Shown here one piece after another: positions 1-10,000 of a stretch of DNA of 59,894 nt. The DNA is taken from positions 1 through 59,894 of the forward strand of contig NZ_RZGS01000012.1 in NCBI RefSeq assembly GCF_003989745.1, given 5' to 3'. The notes under the pieces were generated by a model. The model ran no database searches. It had not been told where the DNA came from and saw nothing but the letters and a program-made list of their open reading frames with translations. The position numbers and the translations under genes were made by a program. Positions within the stretch are counted from its first letter, which is position 1. Every line of letters starts with the position of its first letter. Source of the DNA: Legionella septentrionalis. GTDB lineage: Bacteria > Pseudomonadota > Gammaproteobacteria > Legionellales > Legionellaceae.

Positions 1-162
1 CTCAGGGAGTATGACAAAGATATTTATAAAGAACGCAACCTTATCGAACGCATGTTTAATAAACTCAAACATTTTAGAAGAGTGGCAACACGATATGATA
101 AACTTGCTCAATCTTTTTTATTGTTCATTTATATTCCTGCAACCGCCCTTTGGTTAAGATAA
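1..162 (+). mobile_element. 3' end of an IS5-family transposase (cut by window edge)
   Basis: The first 53 codons are open and end in TAA at 160-162. The peptide starts LREYDKDIYKERNLIERMFN and continues with KLKHFRRVATRYDK. This is the usual C-terminus of IS5/IS1031-type DDE transposases, where the Glu of YKERNLIERMF is the last catalytic acid. The start codon and the other two catalytic residues lie outside the window, so it cannot be said whether the element is intact. The sequence tgtcgacagaacc at 164-176 looks like the terminal inverted repeat, followed by tag or ctag as a possible target duplication (IS5 elements favour YTAR). The family call is from memory of the motif. Confidence 0.75.
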
Positions 163-163
163 A

Positions 164-176
164 TGTCGACAGAACC
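164..176. repeat. putative right terminal inverted repeat of the IS element
   Basis: The sequence tgtcgacagaacc lies two bases after the transposase stop codon, where IS5-family elements place their inverted repeat. The mate repeat is outside the window, so this is inferred from position and sequence style. Confidence 0.4.
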
Positions 177-282
177 TAGCTAAGGTCCAGGGAAATAACT
201 TTTTGTAATATTTCTTTTTACAGTATTTATTGAAATGATTCGTTGAATTCAGATGTGTCTATTCAATTAATTTTTGCATGAA

Positions 283-311
283 TTGTCAATAAGTAAATCA
301 TATTGTATACT
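283..311 (+). promoter_or_regulatory. sigma70-like promoter for the leucine-rich-repeat gene
   Basis: TTGTCA at 283-288 and TATACT at 306-311 are separated by 17 bases, and each matches the consensus at five of six positions. Transcription would start near 318, about 26 bases before the ATG at 344. It lies between the IS end and the gene, so the gene appears to have its own promoter. Confidence 0.55.
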
Positions 312-343
312 TATATTCATTAATTACAAGTGAGAGTAAAGCA

Positions 344-1924
344 ATGCGTCCCATGAATGATGGCAGCATTTTAAGAGAAGTTCGCGATGCAGACATAAAA
401 AATGGCACTTTCGATATCCCTGAGTCCGTAAGGGTAATTGATTGGGGGGCATTTAGCAATCACATAAATTTAAAAAAACTTGACGTGCCAGAAGGCGTCA
501 CTCATATTAACCCTTTTGCATTTAGTGGTTGCAGAAACTTAACCCAAATTGATCTGCCAGAAAGCCTAACCACTATTGAACGTTGTACATTTGAGGGCTG
601 CAGCAGCTTAACCAAAATTAATTGGCCAAAAAACGTTGCCATTATTCCTGTTGGTACATTTATTTATTGCTGCAGCTTAACCGAAATTAATGTCCCGGAA
701 GGTGTCACTCATATTGGTGACTCTGCATTTAAGGACTGTATTAACTTAACTAAAATTTACCTGCCAAAAAGTCTCACAGACATTGGTGCCGCTGCATTCG
801 CGGGCTGCAATAACTTAACCGAAATCAACGTGCCGGAAGGCGTCGCTCGTATTGGTGCCTCTGCATTTAAGGGCTGCATTAACTTAACTAAAATTTGCCT
901 GCCAAAAGGCCTCACAGACATTGATAACACTGCATTTGTGGACTGCAACAAATTAGCTCATATCATTATCAGTAGTGATGATGAGAAAGAAATCACCCAC
1001 ATCAAATCGTTACTTCCCAAGGAATTACACAACAAAGTGAGTGGCAGGGCAGATTATGATAGGGCTCAACAAAAAGTAAAATCAGCACTTGAATCAGCAT
1101 TTCTAAGGTCTGAGCTCAAACCACTATATCCTTTTATGATACGTAAAGAGTCCCCCTTTTATAATGAGGACACTTCGACTGTTGTTCGGATAGAGAATAG
1201 TGACTACTATAAATTTGCCAGGGAGGATATGGAAAATATTCCGATACCTGAGAACGAAGCGCAAATACAGGCTTACCAGGAAAAATTAGACGATATTGCC
1301 GAGCGATACCTGAATGAGGCCAAAAATGAGGCGAGGAAGCAAGTTGAGCATCAGTACCAAGAATCCATTAAGCTTTATCCTGAGCAAATTAAAAATTTTT
1401 CTTCTACCGATATAAAAAAAACCAGAGAAAAATATCCATTATTAAGCGAGGAAGAGTCAGGGAAATACCTCGATGCATTTAACAGGTTTCATCAATGCTG
1501 TGCTGAATTGTCAAAAAAACATTCTGATTTTGTAACACGTGATGAAAAAGCAGCTACCCGTGGAACGCATGAGCTGTTAAATACCCTGCAGCTGGCTTAT
1601 ATGGATTACATGAAAGACGCTCGTGAGATTGAGGAAAAAAGCAAGTTGTCTGAACGAGCAAAAGCATTCAGGCAAACCTGCCAGGAAGCCATTGACAAAG
1701 CTACGCCAGAACTTGAGAAACATAGGGGGGTAAAGAAAATTTTAACCAATCTGGCCATTGCTTTGGTAACTTTGGGCACGGCGTTTGTGGTTAACTACGC
1801 ATTAACTGGTCGTTTCTTTTTTCATCCAGCAACTGCTTCTGAAAAGATCCTTAATAAAGCCAGTAAGGCAATTGAGGAAATTGACATCCCTGCGCTTAAG
1901 CAAGAGCCAAAAAAAGGAACATGA
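344..1924 (+). CDS. BspA-type leucine-rich-repeat protein with C-terminal membrane segment, effector-like
   Basis: This 526-residue protein has a N-terminal half (about residues 20-210) of eight or so 23-residue LRR_5/BspA repeats, with the recurring pattern of a Leu/Ile-rich strand, then P-E/K-G/S-L/V-T-x-I, then A-F-x-G/D-C. Residues about 240-460 are charged and helical. A hydrophobic segment at about 468-490 ends in ALTGRFFF, followed by a short polar tail. There is no signal peptide. Many Legionella Dot/Icm substrates share this plan: eukaryote-like repeats, a helical middle and a C-terminal membrane anchor. The repeats would bind a protein partner, which cannot be named. The ATG at 344 follows a purine-rich gagagtaaag and a good promoter. 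The effector role is inference. Confidence 0.8.
   Translation: MRPMNDGSILREVRDADIKNGTFDIPESVRVIDWGAFSNHINLKKLDVPEGVTHINPFAFSGCRNLTQIDLPESLTTIERCTFEGCSSLTKINWPKNVAIIPVGTFIYCCSLTEINVPEGVTHIGDSAFKDCINLTKIYLPKSLTDIGAAAFAGCNNLTEINVPEGVARIGASAFKGCINLTKICLPKGLTDIDNTAFVDCNKLAHIIISSDDEKEITHIKSLLPKELHNKVSGRADYDRAQQKVKSALESAFLRSELKPLYPFMIRKESPFYNEDTSTVVRIENSDYYKFAREDMENIPIPENEAQIQAYQEKLDDIAERYLNEAKNEARKQVEHQYQESIKLYPEQIKNFSSTDIKKTREKYPLLSEEESGKYLDAFNRFHQCCAELSKKHSDFVTRDEKAATRGTHELLNTLQLAYMDYMKDAREIEEKSKLSERAKAFRQTCQEAIDKATPELEKHRGVKKILTNLAIALVTLGTAFVVNYALTGRFFFHPATASEKILNKASKAIEEIDIPALKQEPKKGT
681..956 (+). repeat. 138-bp tandem duplication inside the leucine-rich-repeat gene
   Basis: Bases 681-818 and 819-956 are two nearly identical 138-base units, each encoding two LRR_5 repeats (46 residues). 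Most differences are single bases, so the second copy looks like a fairly recent in-frame duplication. Confidence 0.75.
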
Positions 1925-1933
1925 TTTTGGCTC
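1904..1933 (+). terminator. hairpin overlapping the stop codon of the leucine-rich-repeat gene
   Basis: GAGCCAAAA at 1904-1912 pairs with TTTTGGCTC at 1925-1933, a perfect 9-bp stem with a 12-base loop that holds the TGA stop. The following sequence is AT-rich rather than a pure T run, so termination is likely but not certain. Confidence 0.45.
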
Positions 1934-2275
1934 TCACATAAATTTTATCTGCAAGCACAATAAATGCATCTAAATTTGACCAATGATTTCAAATAAGTAC
2001 TGCAGTAAAAGGTAATCCATTTCCTTGGTAATCGAGCGATCGATGCTGTTTTTATTAATTTTGAAAATAATTAGACTTCTTTCTCAATTGAGACGTGTTT
2101 TAATTATATTTCAGCAGCTATGGGTATATCTGTTTGCTGCGAGATACAAATTGATATTTATGCAGGGTGTTACGATGCCTTTTCAATATGCATGGGATAC
2201 AGTGTTTTTTAACTGGCTTAAGCAATCTCATGAATAGAATCGGTGGGCAAACGAGCGAAGTCACGAGCTAAGAGA
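1934..2275. other. intergenic stretch without a recognisable gene
   Basis: About 340 AT-rich bases between the leucine-rich-repeat gene and the 3' end of pilD. A 70-codon open frame at 2025-2237 has no ribosome binding site or recognisable domain and I do not accept it as a gene. No repeat, RNA gene or clear terminator was seen. Confidence 0.6.
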
Positions 2276-3136
2276 CTAAATATAGAGCTTTAAATACCAT
2301 CGTATAATGTTTTCTCCATAAAATAATGAAACCAATCCAGCCAGGCAAAGAAAAGGGCCGAATGCGATGGGGGTTTCTTTAGTTTGTTTGGTCGTTTTTA
2401 AATAAATAATGCCAAAAATACCGCCTATAACGGATGAAAGGAGCAGGATAAATGGCAGTTGCATCCATCCAAACCAAGCGCCAAAAGCGGCGAACAGTTT
2501 AAAATCTCCGTGCCCCATGCCGATTTTACCCGTAAACCAATAAAAAAGTTTTATAAAAAGCCATAAACTCATATAAGCCGCGGCAGCACTTAATACCGCA
2601 TCTGGTAAGGAAGTGAACAAACTTTGAGTATTTGCAATTAATCCAAGCCAGAGCAAACTCAAGCTCAATGGGTCTGGGAGTAATTGATGCTGTATATCAA
2701 TAAAGCAAATGATTAATAACAACCATATAAACAACAGGGAAAAAACGAAACTTAAACTTATGCCAAAATGCCAAAATGCCAAAAAAGAAAGTAGGAGAGA
2801 GAGTAATTCAACGAGGGGGTAGCGCAAGGGAATACGGGTTTCACAGTGGCTGCATTTGCCCCTCAATACACAGTAGCTAAGTAGGGGAATATTATGCCAA
2901 AAGGGAATCGTGGTTTTGCAGCCTGGGCAAAAAGAGCGCGGTAAAAATAGATTTATTCTTGCCGTAGGCTCAGCAGGTAATTCGAGGAGGCAGCGGCATT
3001 CAGCCAACCATTCTGCTTTAAGCATCAAGGGCAGACGATATATGACCACATTTAGTAAACTGCCCACGGCCAGAAAAAATAAGGCTAAAAAAATATGGAG
3101 AGCCAGAGGAGATGCTTGAGTAATTTCATTTAACAT
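2276..3136 (-). CDS. pilD: prepilin leader peptidase / N-methyltransferase PilD
   Basis: Inner-membrane aspartic protease that cleaves and N-methylates type IV prepilins and type II secretion pseudopilins. The 286-residue product has the N-terminal methylase part with a zinc site (C70, C73, C95, C98) and the two catalytic aspartates, D147 in FIDIQHQLLPD and D211 in GMGHGDFK. Several membrane helices follow the usual order. I start at the ATG at 3136 (MLNEITQASP), which lies 4 bases after the pilC stop, instead of the longer frame that would overlap pilC by 44 bases. It is last in the order pilB-pilC-pilD, as in other Legionella. In L. pneumophila PilD serves both pili and the Lsp secretion system. 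Confidence 0.95.
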   Translation of the reverse strand: MLNEITQASPLALHIFLALFFLAVGSLLNVVIYRLPLMLKAEWLAECRCLLELPAEPTARINLFLPRSFCPGCKTTIPFWHNIPLLSYCVLRGKCSHCETRIPLRYPLVELLSLLLSFLAFWHFGISLSFVFSLLFIWLLLIICFIDIQHQLLPDPLSLSLLWLGLIANTQSLFTSLPDAVLSAAAAYMSLWLFIKLFYWFTGKIGMGHGDFKLFAAFGAWFGWMQLPFILLLSSVIGGIFGIIYLKTTKQTKETPIAFGPFLCLAGLVSLFYGENIIRWYLKLYI

Positions 3137-3140
3137 AAAG

Positions 3141-4361
3141 TTACACCACGGAGCCAAGTTTGAAGATAGGCAAATACATCGCAACGACTAATCCGCCCAC
3201 CAGGACTCCTAATATTGCCATGATCATCGGTTCTAATAAACTGCTTAACGAATCGACGGCATTGTCTACTTCTTCTTCATAGAAATCAGCCACCTTAGTC
3301 AGCATTTGTTCCAATGCGCCGGATTCCTCTCCGATAGCAATCATCTGCACCACCATGTTCGGAAACAATTTGGTATTTTCCATGGCTACTTGCATTTGTT
3401 GACCGCTTGAAACTTCTTCACGAATTCGATCCGTTGCATTTGCATATAAGTAATTACCTGTGGCACCTGCTACAGATTTCAAGGCTTCTACCAAGGGCAA
3501 TCCTGCGGCAAAAGTAATCGACAGCGTACGTGAGAAACGGGCAATGGCTGCTTTCTCGATAATGGGACCGATAATAGGAATTTTCAATAAATAACGATCA
3601 ATGGTATGCGCAAAATTTTCAGAATGATTGCGTGCATATATAAAGGCATAAATGGCAAGCCCTAACATACCAAAAATGATATACCAATAAGCTTGGAAAA
3701 ATTCGGAAAGGGAAATAACCCCGCGGGTGAGGGCTGGTAAATCTGCCCCAAACCCTTTAAACAAGGATTCAAATTGTGGCACGACGAAAATTAACAGCCC
3801 TGCGGTTACCAAAAATGCAATCACCATAACAGCTATGGGATAAGTCAGCGCTTTCTTTATTTTTCTTTTTATCGTTTCAATCTTTTCTTTATAAGCGGCA
3901 ATTTTTTCCAGCATGAGATCTAAAGAGCCAGATTTTTCACCGGCATCAACCAGGTTACAAAACAATTCATTAAAATGGGCTGGATGTTTGCGTAAAGACT
4001 CGGCGAGAGTTGAGCCTGATTCTACATCTTTTTTAATCGTTTCAATCAAATCTTGCATGCGTTGGTTGCTCTGCCCCTTGGCAACGATGTCAAATGCTTG
4101 AATCAAAGGGATCCCGGCTCCAATCATCGTGGCTAGTTGCCGGCTAAAAACGGCAATGTCGGCTTGTTTTATTTTCCGGTTTTTTCGGCTGAATAATGGT
4201 TTTCTTTTTTTTACAATTTTGCGTGGAATCACCCCTTGCTTGCGTAACTCTACCTTGGCGATAGTCATGCTGCGTGCCTCAATAACACCCTGCAGTTTTT
4301 CACCAGACTGGTTCACTCCTTCCCATCTGTAGCGGGTCAGTGTTTCATCATTTTTTGCCAT
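3141..4361 (-). CDS. pilC: type IV pilus inner-membrane platform protein PilC
   Basis: This 406-residue protein of the GspF/PilC family forms the inner-membrane platform on which the PilB ATPase works during pilus assembly. Two T2SF domains are visible, at about residues 70-195 and 275-395. Each carries the family signature (FSRQLATMIGAGIPLIQAF; FSRTLSITFAAGLPLVEAL), and each is followed by hydrophobic membrane segments. Length is normal for PilC. It begins 4 bases after the pilB stop and ends 4 bases before the pilD start, so the three genes are translated from one transcript. Confidence 0.95.
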   Translation of the reverse strand: MAKNDETLTRYRWEGVNQSGEKLQGVIEARSMTIAKVELRKQGVIPRKIVKKRKPLFSRKNRKIKQADIAVFSRQLATMIGAGIPLIQAFDIVAKGQSNQRMQDLIETIKKDVESGSTLAESLRKHPAHFNELFCNLVDAGEKSGSLDLMLEKIAAYKEKIETIKRKIKKALTYPIAVMVIAFLVTAGLLIFVVPQFESLFKGFGADLPALTRGVISLSEFFQAYWYIIFGMLGLAIYAFIYARNHSENFAHTIDRYLLKIPIIGPIIEKAAIARFSRTLSITFAAGLPLVEALKSVAGATGNYLYANATDRIREEVSSGQQMQVAMENTKLFPNMVVQMIAIGEESGALEQMLTKVADFYEEEVDNAVDSLSSLLEPMIMAILGVLVGGLVVAMYLPIFKLGSVV

Positions 4362-4365
4362 GATC

Positions 4366-6087
4366 CTAATCCACCGTGACTCGGTTTACTTCTTCAATGG
4401 TTGTCACCCCTTCTTTAATTTTTTGCAGTCCCGATTGATAGATGGTAACCATGCCTTCTTTTTGGGCAATATGCAAAATATCTAAAGAGTTACCTCCGGA
4501 CATAATCAAGCCCCCCAGTTCTTTAGACATGGGCATGACTTCAAATAGTCCAATCCGGCCGCGATAACCATTTGTACACTGGGAGCAGCCTTCTGCTTTA
4601 TAAATATGCAGATTTTTAATGTCGGTTTCAGAAAAACCTAATTCCAAAAGACTGGAGGCGGGTATATCATCCCGGATCATTTTACATTGTTCGCATAAAC
4701 GGCGTACCAGGCGCTGCGCGATGATAAGACTTACAGAGCTTGCAATATTAAAAGAAGGGATCCCCATGTTAACCAAACGGGTAAGCGATTCTGCGGCGCT
4801 GTTTGTATGCAGAGTGGACAATACCAAGTGTCCGGTTTGTGCGGCTTTAATTGCAATTTCAGCGGTTTCCAGATCACGTATTTCCCCTACCATGATAATG
4901 TCTGGATCTTGGCGTAAGAAAGAACGCAAAGTGCCTGAAAAAGTCAAGCCAGCTTTAGGGTTGATGTTCACCTGATTAATGCCGGAAACTTTTATCTCTA
5001 CCGGATCTTCGGCAGTGGAAATATTCCTTTCCGGCGTATTTAAAAGATTTAAAGCGGAATAAAGAGTCACCGTTTTACCGCTTCCGGTGGGACCTGTTAC
5101 TAAAATCATTCCTTGCGGACGGCCAACGGCGCGTAGAAAATGTTCTTTTTGTGTTTTGCTAAATCCTAACGATTCAATTCCTAGCTTGGTAGCGCCTGGA
5201 TCAAGGAGTCTCATCACTACTTTTTCGCCAGCCACAGTAGGGCAGGTGCTTACCCGAAAGTCGACCGAGCGGGTAGGGGATAATTTCAATTTAAAGCGCC
5301 CATCTTGCGGTATGCGCCGTTCCGAAATGTCAAGATTGGCCATCACCTTAATACGGGCTGCAATGCGGGAAGCTAAGCTGATAGGCGGAGCCGTTACTTC
5401 ATTTAAGATGCCGTCTTGCCGGTAGCGAATGCGAAATGTGCGTTCATAGGGTTCGAAATGGATATCGGAAGCGCCTTTTTTTATGGCTTCCACTACAATG
5501 CGGTTGACGAATTTTACAATGGGTGCATCTTCGCTGGACAAGCCTAGCGTTTCCGCTTCTTTTTCTTCGTCATCCGTACTGAATTCTACGCCGTCGATTT
5601 CCTGGGATTCTTCAAAATAATGAGCTAACCCCTGGCTTTCTTTTTCGTGGAGCAGGTTATCAATGAAATCTTGTAATTTATCTGTCTCGACTACTAAGGG
5701 TGTAGGGTATAACCCTGTGTGGAATTGAATTTCTTTTAAAGACGAATGCTTACTGGGATCATCCATAGCCAAATACAATTGTTTGCCACGGTTGAACAAT
5801 GGAATTAGACCGTGGCGTTTTATTAATTTGTCACTGACAATGGCTGCAGGAATGGCATCCAGATCCACACAATCTAAATCAATCAGGGGAACACCAAAAT
5901 TTTGTGCCACAGAGACAGCGATTTGTTTTGCAGAAAGGATGCGATTGGCTACCAAATATTGCTGTAAACTAAGCTTGTTAGCTACAGCAGCTTTTTGATA
6001 AATTAAGGCTTTTTCTCTATCCAACAGCTTTTCTTGAACTAAAAGTTGAGCAATTCCATGTAAGTGATCTTCTTGAGCAACCGCCAT
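4366..6087 (-). CDS. pilB: type IV pilus assembly ATPase PilB
   Basis: This 573-residue cytoplasmic GspE/PilB ATPase powers pilus extension. The N-terminal part is a MshEN/T2SSE-N domain. The catalytic half has Walker A GPTGSGKT, the Asp box, Walker B IIMVGEIRD and the His box (GHLVLSTLHTNSA). A tetracysteine zinc site follows (CEQC and CSQC). I chose the ATG at 6087 (MAVAQEDHLHG), preceded by taggatt; the open frame runs 18 codons further upstream but begins with an unlikely hydrophobic stretch. First gene of pilBCD; pilins are not in the window. Confidence 0.95.
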   Translation of the reverse strand: MAVAQEDHLHGIAQLLVQEKLLDREKALIYQKAAVANKLSLQQYLVANRILSAKQIAVSVAQNFGVPLIDLDCVDLDAIPAAIVSDKLIKRHGLIPLFNRGKQLYLAMDDPSKHSSLKEIQFHTGLYPTPLVVETDKLQDFIDNLLHEKESQGLAHYFEESQEIDGVEFSTDDEEKEAETLGLSSEDAPIVKFVNRIVVEAIKKGASDIHFEPYERTFRIRYRQDGILNEVTAPPISLASRIAARIKVMANLDISERRIPQDGRFKLKLSPTRSVDFRVSTCPTVAGEKVVMRLLDPGATKLGIESLGFSKTQKEHFLRAVGRPQGMILVTGPTGSGKTVTLYSALNLLNTPERNISTAEDPVEIKVSGINQVNINPKAGLTFSGTLRSFLRQDPDIIMVGEIRDLETAEIAIKAAQTGHLVLSTLHTNSAAESLTRLVNMGIPSFNIASSVSLIIAQRLVRRLCEQCKMIRDDIPASSLLELGFSETDIKNLHIYKAEGCSQCTNGYRGRIGLFEVMPMSKELGGLIMSGGNSLDILHIAQKEGMVTIYQSGLQKIKEGVTTIEEVNRVTVD

Positions 6088-6265
6088 AATCCTATAAATC
6101 AATTTATTAAGTATGTGATAACTATAGACAAAAAAAAACATAGCTGCATTAAAATTGCCTAGATTATTGCAAGGATTGAATGATCACTAGCAAATATCAT
6201 CGGTAGCTTGTTTCAATGGGTGAGTGTATAGTAAAAAATACGTCTCGTTTAATTAATAGCTTAAA

Positions 6266-6997
6266 TTGGCATTGGAAGAACAAGCATTTAAATATCGCTC
6301 GTTAGATGAGTGGTTTAACACACCGCAAGGGGCGCGCATTGGTTTGGCGTTTGCAGCGGAGCTTAATGAAATTTGTGAGCAAATCAGCGGGACGACTTTA
6401 CTGCAATTAGGTAATTGCGGTGACAATAGTTGGCTTCCTGCGTTCAAGTTTCGGCATAAGTGGATCATCACCCCATATATTGATTATAAAAAAAGCAGTA
6501 TTATTTCTTCTGTAAACCATTTGCCCATAGAGCGAGATAGTATTGAATGCCTGATTGCGCCATTAACTCTTGAGGCTTTTCGTGGTGATAAAAATCCTCT
6601 GGATGAAATGGATCGCATCATTAAGCCTATGGGGTATATTATATTTTTAGGTATCAATCCCTGGAGTTTTTGGGGGGCATCACTTAAATGGGGGCATCTG
6701 CATTGCTTTGCTCATGGCTCGATCTCCTTGGTTTCTTCGTTCACAATAAAACGGGCCATGTTAAATCGAGGATATCAGCAGTGTTCGCATAACAGTTTTT
6801 ATTACGTTCCCCCGGTAAAACACCATCGCTTCATACAAGCTTTAGAGTTTATGAATGCGATGGGTAAAATGATTTGGCCTTTCCCAGCCGGTTTTTATTG
6901 TTTAATCATGCAAAAATATCAGTATTGTTCGCCCGATTTACTAATAAAAAGCGAAGGCGAATTGGTGTTGCAGGGAAAATCGTCTTTGGCTACCTGA
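6266..6997 (+). CDS. YafS-like class I SAM-dependent methyltransferase
   Basis: This 243-residue protein resembles the YafS family of methyltransferases found near gloB/rnhA in gammaproteobacteria. Motif I is a relaxed LLQLGNCGDN at about residues 45-54. A post-motif acidic/hydrophobic region (DSIECLIAPLTLEAFRGDKN) and DEMDRIIKPMGYIIFLGINPWS follow, typical of the Methyltransf_11 fold. The substrate is unknown. The reading frame is bounded by a stop at 6257 and has no early ATG, so the start must be TTG at 6266 (or 6272), with no clear ribosome binding site. The gene ends 4 bases from the stop codon of the convergent giant gene. Confidence 0.75.
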   Translation: MALEEQAFKYRSLDEWFNTPQGARIGLAFAAELNEICEQISGTTLLQLGNCGDNSWLPAFKFRHKWIITPYIDYKKSSIISSVNHLPIERDSIECLIAPLTLEAFRGDKNPLDEMDRIIKPMGYIIFLGINPWSFWGASLKWGHLHCFAHGSISLVSSFTIKRAMLNRGYQQCSHNSFYYVPPVKHHRFIQALEFMNAMGKMIWPFPAGFYCLIMQKYQYCSPDLLIKSEGELVLQGKSSLAT

Positions 6998-7001
6998 TGG
7001 A

Positions 7002-10000
7002 TTACAGTTTGGGTGAAGATGCATTTTTTATGACGATTTCACGCGCGTCCTTACACATTTTTTCAAAGGCTTTAAACGAATCGGTTCTTAGTCCAAACAG
7101 CCATGTGGTGATATCCTGTGCTGTTTTTAATGTATTGAGTTCAAATTCATAGTCTTTTTTTATTCTGGTTATTTCGCTGTCCAATTCCTGCAGGCTGCTG
7201 CTGTCTGCAATAGCAAGATTTAAGGCTTTTCTAAGATTTTTTAATATTTTCCCTTTTAATTGATCGCCTTTCTCAGGCAAATGGTCAACTTCCACAATGT
7301 AGCGATGATTGCGCGGGTCTTTACCGAATTTATAATAATTTTTTACTGATGAAAGTTTCTGGTTTGTTGCAGATTTAAAGAGCGTTGGGTCATAGGGTGA
7401 CGTTTTATCGGCTTTAATATTTTCAGGGTTGGATGCATTTACATTAGCTGATGGTGCTACTGATATTTTTTCCGGGTTTTTGTCCATGGGGAGCTGGGTG
7501 TCATGGCTTGGGGTTCCCATTTCCGAAATTACTTCTTTATGTGGTGCAATGCTTTGATTGTCCTGGCTTGCCACTGTAATCTTTTCCTCTACGGGCAATT
7601 TTTTATGTGGTTCGAGGTTATCTTCTGCCTGGTGGGCAGAAGTTAAGACTTCCTGGGTGTGAGGGAGCTGCAAATCCTGCAGCATTCCTTGCTCAAGGCT
7701 TGCCTTGTCTTCTTGATTTACAGGCGCTTCGACAGCAATAGTTACGGCTTTTGCCTGGGCAAGCAAGGTTTCTTTGCCAGCTTTTAACAAATCGCGAAAG
7801 CTTGGTTCCGGATTTAGATTAAGAGAGCGTGCATAACGGCGACTTTCCAAAAAATCAAAGACCAAATGGCATGCCTCTTTCTCGTTTAAACCACGGTGTT
7901 GCAAAACGGCGACCATTTCCGCAGTCGTGTAGTCCGGGTAATTGCACTGCAGCAGGCGGCGTTGGAGAGCCAGGCTAGGTTGACGTCTTCCTGCCATGGA
8001 CATGGGATTTTGGGTGCCGATGAGCGTAAACCCTGGATTAAGCGCGGTGCGGTTTTGTAGATCCCGGCCCATGAGCAGGGCATTCATCATCCGTTCTAAC
8101 ATAACGGATGTGTTAAATTCATCGATAATGACAACTGCGCCCTCGTGGAAGGCGCGATTCAAAACATTAATTTTCGCGCTGACGCTCATGCTCGCTGGCA
8201 AATAATAAAATTGCTTGCTCGCCCCATTTTTTTCAATTTCTTCTTTTTCGTCAGCCAAATTAAAAGGCTTACTGTCCTTAATGTGCTTTTCTTCATACCC
8301 TTCGGAAAGAAGCACTTGTTTCACCAGTTGGCTTTTGCCAACACCAGGTTCACCTTCCAGCACAATGCCGGATATGCCGACCGGAACATCCTTAAGATTT
8401 TCTTTTTGCTTGTTTTCGCGGATTTTTATCATTTCAAACAAGCTTTGATATACCGGTTGGTGCGTTGACGTCAGTAAAAATTTATCTTCTTCCCTGGCAC
8501 CAGGATGGCCCACAGTTTTAGGAAAGGCTATTTTTTCTTCGGATAATGAGCCAAAAGTTTCCTTAAACCAGTTTTGAAAAGGTACATGCTGCTCTTTATT
8601 CAAAACCATCAAAGCAATTTGATAGGCGCTGTGTTTGGCGCGTTCGTATTCATCCTGCGGGACAGTTTTGGCTTTGAGGAGTTGTGCCATCATCAGTAAT
8701 TCACGTGCACTGATTGCAGTTTCATCAAAAGTTAAAATTTTACGGTAGGTTTTCAGAAAAAGTTTGCCTGCTTTCTCTGCTTCATTCACACCGTTTAATA
8801 AAGATTTTAATACACGTTGATAAAGATATGCATCCGTCATGTTTTTAAAGGTCACGACATTCGGATGCTCAATAAAGAGGCGCGGCATGCTGCGCTCCCC
8901 GCCGTAGCTTGCGGGATTGCCGGCGAAAATAACTACATGGTTTGCAGATAAGGGATAATAAACACCCTTATGGTATATGCCTTTGGGTAGGCTGTACAAA
9001 TCTTCAAAAGAAGACCAGTCCGTATGTTCTAAGTTGGCTTCGTCAATGAATAAAATTTGTAAGCCATCTTTAGCTTTTGCCCAGGTTTCAATATTCTCAA
9101 AATGAACGCTGATGTTTTTTTCAGCAGCCAGGCTATTCATAAAGCTGCTCTTGCCCACGCCAGTTTTTCCTGAAAGAAAAAGAACGGGTTGTTTTTTTAA
9201 AGCAGCAAGCACTTCTTCTTTACGGGAAGCCTCAAATTGGCTTGCTTTCTCTTCGCTTAAATCGAAAACCACATCCAGAGAAGCGGGCAATTCTTCAGGA
9301 AGATGATAAAGCGGTGTTCTGAGTGCAGCAGGGTCGGCCGGCAAGCTGGTTTCGTTGGCCAGGGTTTCAAGGTAAGAGTAGGAAAATGCTTCCAATTGCT
9401 GTGGAGCATAATGCTGCAACAATCTTTCTTTTTGTTTGCTAGCCAATGCATCCAGGCGTTCTTTTAGCGAAATGTGTTTTTCAACTTTGTGAGGCGAAAA
9501 AGAAAGGAGCTCGGCTGAATCAGTTAAGAGAACCAATTTTCCCTGATAAGTTTCTATTTGCCCATTATGATAAGTACCGCCATTTTCTTTAAATAAAGGA
9601 GCCAGGCTGTCTGCAATTTCCGGTGTCAATTTTCCGGTTAAAAGAACTGACTCGCCTTGGCGCAGGGCTTGCCATATCGAACTGATTTTTTCTCTGAAAG
9701 CAAGGTTTGTTCCATTAGACTTCCCCTCTATGGCATAAAATATATCCGATTTAGTCAATTCGCTGAGGTTGATGACTTGATTAAATGACGTTTCTTTTTG
9801 CAAGATTTTTTTGCTGAGTGCCAAATCATTGCTAATAACGACTTGCGGATTGTGTGCGTTTTTTATTAATGATTTTTCCTGGAGCGGTGTTATTTTGACT
9901 CGTTTTGCCACCTCTTCCGGTAATGCTACGCCAGCGGCCAAGGTGATGTTTAACTGGCAATGTTGATGCTTGGCCGCGGTGAGTAAGCGTGCAAAAGAAG

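Noticed and set aside
2025-2237. A 70-codon open frame between the leucine-rich-repeat gene and pilD
   Set aside because: It has no ribosome binding site, no domain and codon use unlike its neighbours; the stretch is simply AT-rich.
6874-7152. A 92-codon frame spanning the ends of the methyltransferase and the giant gene
   Set aside because: It overlaps both real genes in another frame and encodes nothing recognisable.
8145-8468. Open frames on the plus strand across the AAA+ region of the giant gene
   Set aside because: They are antisense shadows of a long coding sequence; the hydrophobic look comes from the complementary codons.
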